A stretch of DNA of 35,876 nt from an uncultured Anaerolineaceae bacterium (GTDB lineage Bacteria > Chloroflexota > Anaerolineae > Promineifilales > Promineifilaceae). The stretch spans positions 1 through 35,876 of the forward strand of contig CALBTC010000454.1 of NCBI GenBank assembly GCA_937967805.1, given 5' to 3'. The position numbers and the translations under genes are program-made. Shown here one piece after another: positions 14,334 to 21,294 of the stretch (within the stretch, counting starts at the first letter, position 1; each line of letters starts with the position of its first letter). The notes beneath the pieces were generated by a model. It searched no databases. It saw only the letters and a program-made list of their open reading frames with translations, and had not been told where the DNA came from.

Positions 14334-16637
14334 ATGCGCGATTCCAGGCTCAAATGGGGCCTTATTTCTCTCTTTGTTCTGTGGCTGTTTTACGGACTCA
14401 GCGCCTATTATGTGGTGCAAAAGCCGTTCAGCGTGCCGCAGCTTGTCGCTCTGTTAGAAGACCCATCCGTCTGGCTGACGCTGGATTTTGCCTGGACGTC
14501 GGTTGCCCGCTCGCTGCTTGATGTGGGCACGGCCGTTCTCATCAATCTGGCAGCCTGGGGCATTGGCAGTGAAATTTTGCGTTACACCTCGCTGAAGATG
14601 AATGGGTTGGAAACGGCCGTCTTCAGCACAGGCCTCGGCTTTGGTGTGTTGGGCCTGTGGGTACTGTTTCTGGGATTAGTTGGCGGGCTAAACATTATCG
14701 CCTTTTGGGGCACAATGGGTGCCGCCACCGGGCTAACCATCTGGCATATCTATAAAAACGCAGAGACGCAGAGACGCAGAGAGAATGAAAAAAATCTGCG
14801 GCAATCTGCGAAATCTGCGGATTCTTCCACTAATTCTCCATGGTTCAATTTCCCGTCACGCGGCGTCACAATTTACCTGCTCATTGTCCTGGGGCTGGCG
14901 CTCATCATTGCCCTGCTGCCACCCACCAGTTGGGACGGCCTGTTTTACCATCTTAAGGGCCCCAAGCTGTATCTGGAAGCCGGACGCATCGTCGGCGGCA
15001 TTGACATCCCCCACCTCAGCTTCCCCGCCCTGTTTGAGATGCTCTTCACCCTGGCGATGGGTTTACGTGGTGACATCACCACCAAGCTGCTCCACTTTAG
15101 CTTCATTTTCTGGCTCATCGCCCTCGTCTACCTGATTTCAACTAGATTTTTTGCCACAGAGAACACAGAGGCAAAAAAGAAACCCTCTAAAACCTCTGTG
15201 CCCTACTTCGGCTCCGCTCAGCACAAGCCTGTGGCTAATAAAAAAAATGGATGGACGGCCGTTCTCATTCTCATCTCAATGCCCATGGTGCTCAACCTGG
15301 GGGCCCAGGCGTACAACGATTTGCCGCTGGCCTTTTACCAGGTGGCGGCGCTGGTAGCCCTGCTCCACTGGCGGAAGACCGAACAAACCGGTTGGCTCGT
15401 CCTCAGCGGCGTCTTTGCCGGTTTAGCGATGGGGCTGAAATACACCAGCTTCGTCGCCCCGCTGGTGCTGGTTGGCATGGTTGCCTGGCACTTTTGGGAC
15501 AAAGAAAAGCAAAACGCCATGGCTCTGGCCGGTGTCCGCACCAAGCCACAAGGCGGCACGGTCAGGAGACCGGCCGCAGCTAACTCTCCTCTGCGCCTCC
15601 GCGTCTCTGCGTTGAAAAAAGCAATACGGCCGTTAGCAATTCTCACCCTGGCCACCACCCTCGTTGCTCTACCCTGGTACCTGAAAAATTGGCTGTTCAC
15701 CGGCAATCCGGTCTACCCGTTCGTTTTTGGCGGACCATTTTGGGACGACTTTCGCGCGGCTGCCTACGCCGGCACGGGCACCGGCCTCGGCTTTGACCCG
15801 ATCGCCCTGCTGCGCCTGCCCCACGACCTCATCCTGGGGTTGAACGACGCCAGCCAGGACGGCCAGCCAGGGCCGCTGTTTCTCATCTTTTTGCCGGCGG
15901 TAATCGTGTATGGGTTTAGTCGGTGGAAGAAGAATAGCGGGGTAGAACGGCCGTTCAACCTCCTGCTCATTTTTGTGTTGGTCCAATACCTGTTTTGGGT
16001 CTTTGGCGTCATCTTCTCCGCCGGACTGTGGCAAAGCCGCCTGCTGCTGCCTGCCTTTGTCGCCCTTTGCCCCATCATCGCCTGGATTTTTGATGATCTG
16101 GCCCGCTGGGATCACCCCCAATTTTCGCTGCGCCGCTTTGTCCGATTGGTGATCGTTCTAGCCCTGGCCTTTAACCTGGTAGGGCAGCTGCTCAACTGGC
16201 TGCCCGGCGTGCCGCTCACCTACGTGGCCGGCAGCGCCGGCCGAGACGAGATTTTGACCCACTGGCTGGGCAGCCATTACGTTGCCATGCAGGGCATCAA
16301 CGAACAAACACCGCCAGACGCCGTCGTCGTCTTTTTGTACGAACCGCGCAGCTATTACTGCGACCGCGACTGCCGTCCTGACTCCATTTTAGATAGATTT
16401 GCCCATCTAGAATATTTACATAACGACTCAGATGGCATTGCTCAGGCGTGGCGCAGCGAAGGCGTCAGCCACGTGTTGTTATTCGAAACCGGCTACGAAT
16501 TTATTCGCGAACAGCAAATGGACTGGATTTCGCCGCAAAACACCCACCTCATGGACGAGCTCGCTGCCGGGCATTTGCAGCTAGTCGCCGACTGGGGTGA
16601 TTACCGACTGTACGCGCTGCCACAGGCCGCTCCATGA
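14334..16637 (+). CDS. Polytopic GT-C-like membrane glycosyltransferase candidate
   Basis: The 767-residue protein has about 12 hydrophobic helices. In the first half is a loop, PTSWDGLFYHLKGPKLYLEAG, of the kind that carries the acidic catalytic residue in GT-C lipid-linked glycosyltransferases (GT39 and relatives). The C-terminal 110 residues are soluble (VFLYEPRSYYCDRDCRPD, then EQQMDWISPQNTH), as expected for the extracytoplasmic tail. The start fits a leaderless promoter. Three segments are unlike the rest: residues 142-165, 274-303 and 417-430. Each is polar, lies between helices and coincides with a short genomic repeat read in frame. They lengthen the loops without breaking the frame. 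Upstream is the divergent amidase gene. Sugar donor and acceptor are unknown; I am confident of the membrane nature and only moderately of the GT-C class. Confidence 0.72.
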   Translation: MRDSRLKWGLISLFVLWLFYGLSAYYVVQKPFSVPQLVALLEDPSVWLTLDFAWTSVARSLLDVGTAVLINLAAWGIGSEILRYTSLKMNGLETAVFSTGLGFGVLGLWVLFLGLVGGLNIIAFWGTMGAATGLTIWHIYKNAETQRRRENEKNLRQSAKSADSSTNSPWFNFPSRGVTIYLLIVLGLALIIALLPPTSWDGLFYHLKGPKLYLEAGRIVGGIDIPHLSFPALFEMLFTLAMGLRGDITTKLLHFSFIFWLIALVYLISTRFFATENTEAKKKPSKTSVPYFGSAQHKPVANKKNGWTAVLILISMPMVLNLGAQAYNDLPLAFYQVAALVALLHWRKTEQTGWLVLSGVFAGLAMGLKYTSFVAPLVLVGMVAWHFWDKEKQNAMALAGVRTKPQGGTVRRPAAANSPLRLRVSALKKAIRPLAILTLATTLVALPWYLKNWLFTGNPVYPFVFGGPFWDDFRAAAYAGTGTGLGFDPIALLRLPHDLILGLNDASQDGQPGPLFLIFLPAVIVYGFSRWKKNSGVERPFNLLLIFVLVQYLFWVFGVIFSAGLWQSRLLLPAFVALCPIIAWIFDDLARWDHPQFSLRRFVRLVIVLALAFNLVGQLLNWLPGVPLTYVAGSAGRDEILTHWLGSHYVAMQGINEQTPPDAVVVFLYEPRSYYCDRDCRPDSILDRFAHLEYLHNDSDGIAQAWRSEGVSHVLLFETGYEFIREQQMDWISPQNTHLMDELAAGHLQLVADWGDYRLYALPQAAP
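14758..14830. repeat. In-frame repeat: ACGCAGAG units followed by AATCTGCG units
   Basis: ACGCAGAG occurs three times in tandem, followed by AATCTGCG-type units. It is read as ETQRRRENEKNLRQSAKS within the membrane protein (residues 142-165). The first part is the reverse complement of the repeat at 15584-15624, and the AATCTGCGAAAT part matches the complement of the intergenic repeat at 35022-35083. Confidence 0.75.
15150..15240. repeat. In-frame GCCACAGAGAACACAGAGG repeat, inverted at its end
   Basis: The stretch begins GCCACAGAGAACACAGAGG and ends with inverted variants (CCTCTGTGCCC, then CCTGTGGCTAA), giving a palindromic block read as ATENTEAKKK to KPVANKK (residues 274-303) in the membrane protein. 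A copy of the left unit is translated in the YqeC-MocA protein at 28257-28290. Confidence 0.7.
15584..15624. repeat. In-frame CTCTGCGCCTCCGCGTCTCTGCG repeat
   Basis: This is the reverse complement, with few changes, of the ACGCAGAG repeat at 14758-14830. It is translated as SPLRLRVSALKKA (residues 417-430) of the same membrane protein. One repeat family therefore contributes two different peptides to one protein, according to its orientation. Confidence 0.72.
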
Positions 16638-16642
16638 TGCCA

Positions 16643-16660
16643 GACAAGAAGCCTCTTGTC
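16643..16660 (+). terminator. Short stem-loop after the membrane protein gene
   Basis: GACAAGA and TCTTGTC form a 7-bp stem with a 4-nt loop starting 6 nt after the stop codon. Only ATTTAGG follows, so the U-tract is poor and termination efficiency is doubtful. Confidence 0.35.
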
Positions 16661-16724
16661 ATTTAGGGAATCGTTTTGTAGGTTAAAAAATCATTTGGGT
16701 AGTTTCAACAAATAGCCCATAAAT

Positions 16725-16836
16725 TGTCATTCTGAGCCGCTTTTGGCGAAGAATCCCTTCAGGCTTGACCCTGTTTGAGTCATGCCTGCCTTGAAGGGAT
16801 TCTGGCTGACAGCGTCAGCTTGTCGCTCGAATGACA
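16725..16836. repeat. TGTCATTC-ended palindromic element, copy 2
   Basis: The element begins TGTCATTCTGAGC and ends GCTCGAATGACA, with inner arms GAATCCCTTCA and TGAAGGGATTC. The ends and layout match copy 1 at 6374-6446, although the inner bases differ and this copy has a longer centre. The remainder of the 310-nt gap 16638-16947 holds a perfect 10-bp palindrome GGTAATTACC (16851-16860) followed by a T-run, and the promoter of the next gene. Confidence 0.8.
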
Positions 16837-16911
16837 AGTCAGGATGCTAAGGTAATTACCCGATTTTTTTTCTTAAACGCTCATTTGAAAAATTTTGCTG
16901 ACGTTACTCAC

Positions 16912-16941
16912 TTGTCAACCAACCACTCCCAACTTTATACT
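16912..16941 (+). promoter_or_regulatory. Leaderless-type promoter of the molybdenum hydroxylase operon
   Basis: TTGTCA (16912-16917), an 18-nt spacer and TATACT (16936-16941) are followed by 6 nt (TGTACC) and the ATG at 16948. Both hexamers are close to the sigma-70 consensus. The distance puts the transcription start at the initiation codon, and no Shine-Dalgarno is present. Confidence 0.7.
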
Positions 16942-16947
16942 TGTACC

Positions 16948-18387
16948 ATGAACACACATTTCCACGAGATTACCCAATATGAAACGCCGACGTCGGTAAC
17001 GGCCGTTCTGCAGCTGCTGGCTCGATACGGCCGTCGCGCCCGCCTTGTGGCCGGCGGTACAGATTTGCTGCTGGAGCTGGAGCGCGGCGTGCGCCCCGAT
17101 GTCGATATTTTGATAGACGTGACGCGCATTCCCGGCCTGGCCGATATTTCCCAGGATGAGTCAGGGCACATCCATTTGGGGCCATTGGTCACGCACAACC
17201 AGGTGGTGGCCTCGCCGCTCATTGTGCAGAGGGCGCTGCCGCTGGCCCAGGCCAGCCTGGAAGTCGCTTCGCCGCAGCTGCGCAACCGGGCCACCATCGC
17301 CGGCAACCTCATCACCGCCAGCCCGGCCAACGACACCATCACCCCGCTGCGGGCGCTGAACGCCCGCCTCACGCTGGCCTCCGTGCGCGGCGAACGCGTC
17401 GTGCCCCTGGCCGATTTTTACACCGGCGTGCGCCAGACGGTGATGGAACCAGACGAGATGGTGACCGACATCGCCTTTGCTCCCATTCCGGAAACGGCAC
17501 GCGGCATTTTTGTGAAGCTGGGCTTGCGCCGGGCCCAGGCGATTTCGGTAGTGCACCTGGCCTTTGTGCTGGATTTTGCCGCCGACGGCACGGTAAAAAG
17601 CGCGGCGATTACCCAGGGCAGCGTGGCGCCCACCATCATCAGCACGCCAGGGGCAGAAAAGTACCTGGTGGGTAAGACGCTCACCGACGAGGTAATTGCC
17701 CACGCCGCCAATCTCACTACTGCGGCCGCCACGCCCATTGACGACGTGCGCGGTCCGGCAGAGTACCGCCAGGAGATGGTGCGGGTGCTCACCAAACGGG
17801 CCCTCACCGCGCTGCGCGACGGCACGGAACGCAGCCAATGGCCGCAGGAACCGGTGATGCTGTGGGGCGAGACCAACGGCCGTTTCCCCACCGGCGCGCA
17901 ATTCCAGCAAACCCACATGCCCGATACCCCCATCACCGCCACCGTCAACGGCAAAACGATCAGCGCCAGCGGCGGTAACCATAAAACATTGCTGCGCTGG
18001 CTCCGTGAAGAAGGTCTTTTGATCGGCAGCAAAGAAGGCTGCGGCGAAGGGGAATGCGGCGCCTGCACCGTTCTGCTGGACGGTATGGCCGTGATGTCTT
18101 GCCTGGTACCCGCACCGCGTGCCCACGGTGCCACCATTGTGACCATTGAGGGATTGGCAAACGGAGCCGGTGACGGTACCTTGCATCCACTGCAACAGGC
18201 GTTTGTGGAGACGGGTGCGGTGCAGTGCGGCTACTGTATTCCCGGGTTTCTGGTGGCGGGAGCTCAATTGCTGGAGGAACGGCCGTCGCCCAACCGTGAG
18301 CAGATTTTGCAGGCGTTCAGCGGCAATCTGTGCCGCTGCACCGGCTATTACAAAATCATCGAAGCCGTCGAGAAGGCCGCTACATAA
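16948..18387 (+). CDS. Molybdenum hydroxylase FAD subunit fused to 2Fe-2S subunit
   Basis: The 479-residue protein joins two subunits that are usually separate. The N-terminal part (about 1-290) is a CoxM/XdhB-type FAD-binding protein with [14 protein letters not shown] and [18 protein letters not shown]. The C-terminal part (about 330-479) is a CoxS/XdhC-type ferredoxin with all eight cluster cysteines: C365, C370, C373 and C385 for the plant-type cluster, C427, C430, C462 and C464 for the second. Electrons from the molybdenum site would pass through both clusters to FAD. The order FAD then Fe-S is opposite to that of eukaryotic xanthine dehydrogenase. I chose the ATG at 16948 over an upstream in-frame start because the extra residues match nothing and the promoter lies right before it. 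The catalytic subunit gene follows after one small membrane gene. Confidence 0.92.
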   Translation: MNTHFHEITQYETPTSVTAVLQLLARYGRRARLVAGGTDLLLELERGVRPDVDILIDVTRIPGLADISQDESGHIHLGPLVTHNQVVASPLIVQRALPLAQASLEVASPQLRNRATIAGNLITASPANDTITPLRALNARLTLASVRGERVVPLADFYTGVRQTVMEPDEMVTDIAFAPIPETARGIFVKLGLRRAQAISVVHLAFVLDFAADGTVKSAAITQGSVAPTIISTPGAEKYLVGKTLTDEVIAHAANLTTAAATPIDDVRGPAEYRQEMVRVLTKRALTALRDGTERSQWPQEPVMLWGETNGRFPTGAQFQQTHMPDTPITATVNGKTISASGGNHKTLLRWLREEGLLIGSKEGCGEGECGACTVLLDGMAVMSCLVPAPRAHGATIVTIEGLANGAGDGTLHPLQQAFVETGAVQCGYCIPGFLVAGAQLLEERPSPNREQILQAFSGNLCRCTGYYKIIEAVEKAAT

Positions 18388-18409
18388 TATTGCTTGGAGG
18401 TAACACACC

Positions 18410-18763
18410 ATGCGTTTAGAAAAGAAACGGGAAGAAGAATTAGCCAGGCGAAAAGGGCTTACGGGAAAAACAATTATCCAGGTAATCTGGCTGTTGGTTA
18501 CAGGAACCCTGGCCTACTTCTTTACCAACTATCTGTTTAGCGAGGGCATCGTCACTGCCAATACCTTTTACAATCAGCTTTACATTCCTCGCTCCGTACC
18601 GGAACTGGGTGTAAAACTTATTATGGTCTTTGGTATCGTTGTTGTCATGCAAATTGTCTTTTCCATTGGCTTTATTATTGCCAGTCCCGAAGGACGCCGC
18701 CGCTTAGGTGACCCTACAATGAAATCACGCAACAAAGACCCGTTTGACGATCGTTTCGGCTAG
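18410..18763 (+). CDS. Small two-helix membrane protein inside the molybdenum hydroxylase operon
   Basis: This 117-residue protein has a highly charged start (RLEKKREEELARRKG), a helix at about 22-46 (IIQVIWLLVTGTLAYFFTNY), a second at about 67-91 (VKLIMVFGIVVVMQIVFSIGF) and a basic/acidic tail ending DPFDDRFG. A clear GGAGG lies 9 nt before the ATG at 18410, and the gap after the FAD/Fe-S gene is 22 nt, so it is co-transcribed. I do not recognise the family. Its place between two enzyme subunit genes suggests a membrane anchor or assembly helper for the hydroxylase, but nothing in the residues (no heme ligand pair or metal motif) proves this. Confidence 0.75.
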   Translation: MRLEKKREEELARRKGLTGKTIIQVIWLLVTGTLAYFFTNYLFSEGIVTANTFYNQLYIPRSVPELGVKLIMVFGIVVVMQIVFSIGFIIASPEGRRRLGDPTMKSRNKDPFDDRFG

Positions 18764-18769
18764 AATAAT

Positions 18770-18828
18770 AAACCCTAAGGGTTTGGAATTGGTTTCATCA
18801 ACCAGCCTAACAAAAACCCTTAGGGTTT
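18770..18828. repeat. Paired AAACCCT(A/T)AGGGTTT palindromes forming a nested inverted repeat
   Basis: AAACCCTAAGGGTTT (18770-18784) and AAACCCTTAGGGTTT (18814-18828) are each self-complementary (7-bp arms) and are exact reverse complements of each other. The 29-nt spacer contains a further small hairpin (TGGTT/AACCA). The block fills the gap before the molybdopterin subunit gene and ends 31 nt before its ATG. It could be a cruciform operator, an mRNA stability element or a weak terminator. Confidence 0.75.
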
Positions 18829-18859
18829 GAACTGTGAAACCCAAAAATCGAGAAAAAGT

Positions 18860-21124
18860 ATGCTTAAATCCCAATCCACTTACCGCGTAGACGCGCCCGG
18901 CAAAGTGACCGGCGAAACCCTGTACGCTGGCGACATCACGCCAGACAATTTGCTGCACGGCAAGGTGCTGTTTAGCAACCAACCCCACGCCCGCATGATT
19001 TCGATGGACACCGCGGCGGCTGAAGCCGTACCCGGCGTGGTGGCCGTCCTCACTGCCAAAGACGTGCCCGTGAACGAATACGGTCTCATTCTGCCGGACC
19101 AGCCGGTGCTGGTGGGGCTGGGCAGCAGCAATCCCCACGCCGACGTCAGCCGCTGGGAAGGGGACCAGGTGGCCGTGATCATTGCCGAAACCGAAACGGC
19201 CGCAGCCAAAGCCCGCAGCCTCATCCAAATTGAATGGGAGCCACTGCCCATCGTCGGCAGCATGGACGAGGCGCTAAAGGATGAAGTCATCATCCAGCCG
19301 TGGCACGGCAGCAACGTCCTGCAAAAGTACCAGATTCGCAAAGGCAACATGGACAAAGGCTGGGCTGAAGCGGATCTAATCCTTGAAGACACCTACCACC
19401 TGCCCTACCAGGAGCACGCTTTCTTGCAGCCTGAAGCCGGCGTCGGCTACATCGACGACAAAGGGCGGGTGACGGTAGAGATCAGCGGCCAGTGGGCCCA
19501 TGAAGACCGGGAGCAGGTAGCCCATTCGCTGGGCCTGCCGGAGGAAAAAGTGCGCATTATCTACCCGGCCATCGGCGGCGCGTTTGGCGGCAAGGAAGAT
19601 ATGTCCTTGCAAATTGTGCTGGGCCTGGCGGCCAAACGGCTGCACGAACGCGGCATTAACCGCCCGGTGCGCATCATCTGGACGCGCGAAGAGAGTATTT
19701 TGGGCCACCACAAGCGGCACCAGGCGACGGTTTACACAAAGTGGGGGGCAACAAAAGAGGGGAAGATTACGGCCGTTTCCGCCACCGTGCATATGGACAG
19801 CGGTGCCTATGCCTACACCAGCACCAAAGTGCTGGGCAACTTCCACCTCATGGTTACCGGCCCTTATGAAATTCCCAACGCCCACATCGACAGCTACGCC
19901 ATCACCACCAACAACGTGCCCGGCGGCGCCTTCCGCGGCTTCGGCGGACCCCAGGGCGCCTTCTGCGCCGAAACGCAGATGAACAAGCTGGCCGAGGCGC
20001 TGGGCCTCAGCCCGGTAGACATTCGCCTGAAAAACGTGCTGCGCGAAGGCAGCCTGCTCACGGTGCAAACGCCGCCACCGCCGGGAATCAGCATGGCTGA
20101 AGTGATTGAACGGTGTGCCGTCGAAGCTGGGTGGTCGGTAAGCGGTGAACGGTTATCGGTAAACGGTGAACAGTCTCCCGTCTCCAGTCTCCAGTCTCCG
20201 TTTAACAGCATTCAGTCGCTGCCGGCCAACCCGAAGGCGCTGCGCAAAGGGCGGGGGATAGCCTGCTCATTTAAGAACGTCGGCTTCTCTTTTGGCGCAC
20301 CGGAAAGCTGTGAAGCAACCATTGAGCTGCACGGCCAGGCCGAGATTGAGCGCGTGGTGCTGCGCCACGCCGGGGCCGACGTGGGCCAGGGGGCGCATAC
20401 TGCGTTTCGCCAGATGGCGGCAGCGGCCGTTGGCGTGGACGAAAGCCGGGTCGAACTTATTGTGTCAGACACGGCCAACAGCGGGAATTCCGGGTCGGCT
20501 TCTGCCTCGCGCATGACGTGGATGGCGGGCAACTCGATTCGCGGCGCGGCTGAAGCGGCGCTTACCGCCTGGACCAACGAGGACCGCCCGGCAATTGGGC
20601 ACCATCGCTTCGTGCCGCCCGGCACACAGCCTTACGATGCGGAAACCGGGGTTTGCATGCCCAACTTCAGCTACGGCTACGTGGCCGAAGCCGTCGAGCT
20701 CACGGTCGATATCGAAACGGGGCACATTCACATCGACAAGGTGGTGTGCGCCAACGACGTGGGCAAGGCGATCAATCCCATGCTCATCGAGGGACAAATC
20801 GAGGGGGCGGTGGTGCAGGCGCACGGCTATGCGCTGATGGAAAATTTGCAGGTGAAAGACGGCCGTATCCAAAACCCCTTGCTCAGCCAATACCTCATCC
20901 CCGGCATTAAAGACGTGCCGGAGATTGTGCAGTCGGTCATCATGGAAGTGCCCGATCCCATTGGCCCCTGGGGCGCGCGCGGCATGGCCGAGATGCCCTT
21001 CTTACCGCTGGCACCGGCGATTGTTGCGGCCGTTCACGATGCCACCGGCGTCTGGTTTGATGAAATCCCCCTTACCCCGGCCAAAGTTGTAGCTAAATTG
21101 CAGGAAGTTAGCATTCACAGCTAG
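18860..21124 (+). CDS. Molybdenum hydroxylase molybdopterin-binding (catalytic) subunit, xanthine dehydrogenase family
   Basis: The 754-residue protein matches the large subunit of the xanthine dehydrogenase/aldehyde oxidase family. Landmarks are RVDAPGKVTGETLYAGD at the start, GGAFGGKEDMSLQI, PGGAFRGFGGPQ (molybdopterin contact), GNSGSASASRMTW and, near the end, GPWGARGMAEMPF, whose Glu should be the catalytic base. The loop that carries AYxCSFR in true CO dehydrogenases is instead AFRGFGGPQ, so a hydroxylase of purines, aldehydes or N-heterocycles is more likely. The ATG at 18860 has only a weak GAGAAA upstream. Residues 425-451 (WSVSGERLSVNGEQSP onward) coincide with a genomic repeat read in frame, in a region where relatives vary. 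YqeB and YqeC-MocA, encoded 6 kb away, may mature this enzyme, possibly with selenium. Confidence 0.92.
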   Translation: MLKSQSTYRVDAPGKVTGETLYAGDITPDNLLHGKVLFSNQPHARMISMDTAAAEAVPGVVAVLTAKDVPVNEYGLILPDQPVLVGLGSSNPHADVSRWEGDQVAVIIAETETAAAKARSLIQIEWEPLPIVGSMDEALKDEVIIQPWHGSNVLQKYQIRKGNMDKGWAEADLILEDTYHLPYQEHAFLQPEAGVGYIDDKGRVTVEISGQWAHEDREQVAHSLGLPEEKVRIIYPAIGGAFGGKEDMSLQIVLGLAAKRLHERGINRPVRIIWTREESILGHHKRHQATVYTKWGATKEGKITAVSATVHMDSGAYAYTSTKVLGNFHLMVTGPYEIPNAHIDSYAITTNNVPGGAFRGFGGPQGAFCAETQMNKLAEALGLSPVDIRLKNVLREGSLLTVQTPPPPGISMAEVIERCAVEAGWSVSGERLSVNGEQSPVSSLQSPFNSIQSLPANPKALRKGRGIACSFKNVGFSFGAPESCEATIELHGQAEIERVVLRHAGADVGQGAHTAFRQMAAAAVGVDESRVELIVSDTANSGNSGSASASRMTWMAGNSIRGAAEAALTAWTNEDRPAIGHHRFVPPGTQPYDAETGVCMPNFSYGYVAEAVELTVDIETGHIHIDKVVCANDVGKAINPMLIEGQIEGAVVQAHGYALMENLQVKDGRIQNPLLSQYLIPGIKDVPEIVQSVIMEVPDPIGPWGARGMAEMPFLPLAPAIVAAVHDATGVWFDEIPLTPAKVVAKLQEVSIHS
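20131..20200. repeat. In-frame CGGTAAnCGGTGAACGGTTATCGG repeat in the catalytic subunit gene
   Basis: The first 34 bases differ from 28588-28621 at four positions by eye and are read in the same frame in both genes, giving WSVSGERLSVN here and WSVIRERLSVN there. A second unit of CAGTCTCC(CG)T repeats follows. The family is also intergenic at 11699-11764 and 2641-2686. Confidence 0.72.
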
Positions 21125-21190
21125 GCAAAATCTGTTACCCTTCTGCCGGTGCGATACGCTTACTGCTCAGGAAACTGTATTACACCGCTA

Positions 21191-21236
21191 AAAACACCGA
21201 CAATTTGTGAAAAATCAAATTTGTTGGTGTTTTTTT
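21191..21236 (+). terminator. Intrinsic terminator after the molybdenum hydroxylase operon
   Basis: The stem AACACC(g)ACAA-TTTG pairs with CAAATTTGT(t)GGTGTT across an 8-nt loop and is followed by a run of seven T. It lies 66 nt after the stop of the catalytic subunit gene. Confidence 0.8.
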
Positions 21237-21267
21237 CTACCCATTCCAAGGTCGGTAGAACAAGAAA

Positions 21268-21294
21268 GGGGGTGCAAATTGCACCTCCTTTTTT
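21268..21294. terminator. Bidirectional terminator between convergent genes
   Basis: GGGGGTGCAA and TTGCACCTCC form a 10-bp stem around a single base, with TTTTTTATTT on the plus side and AAAGGGG-type bases on the other. It can end plus-strand transcription and, less well, minus-strand transcription. The stop codon of the kelch gene (21293-21295) lies in its T-tract. Confidence 0.8.

Noticed and set aside
17161..18411. Minus-strand open frame of 416 codons
   Set aside because: Antisense to the FAD/2Fe-2S subunit, which has all eight cluster cysteines; the opposite reading shows no motif.
18770..18828. AAACCCTAAGGGTTT as telomere-like repeat
   Set aside because: Only two palindromic 15-mers are present and no tandem array; the likeness is accidental.
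20131..20200. Hydroxylase subunit gene broken by the repeat
   Set aside because: Frame is kept through the repeat and the downstream motifs, including the catalytic Glu, are intact.
16948..21124. Annotation as aerobic CO dehydrogenase (CoxMSL)
   Set aside because: The AYxCSFR loop of form I CoxL is absent; the loop reads AFRGFGGPQ, as in xanthine dehydrogenase-type enzymes.
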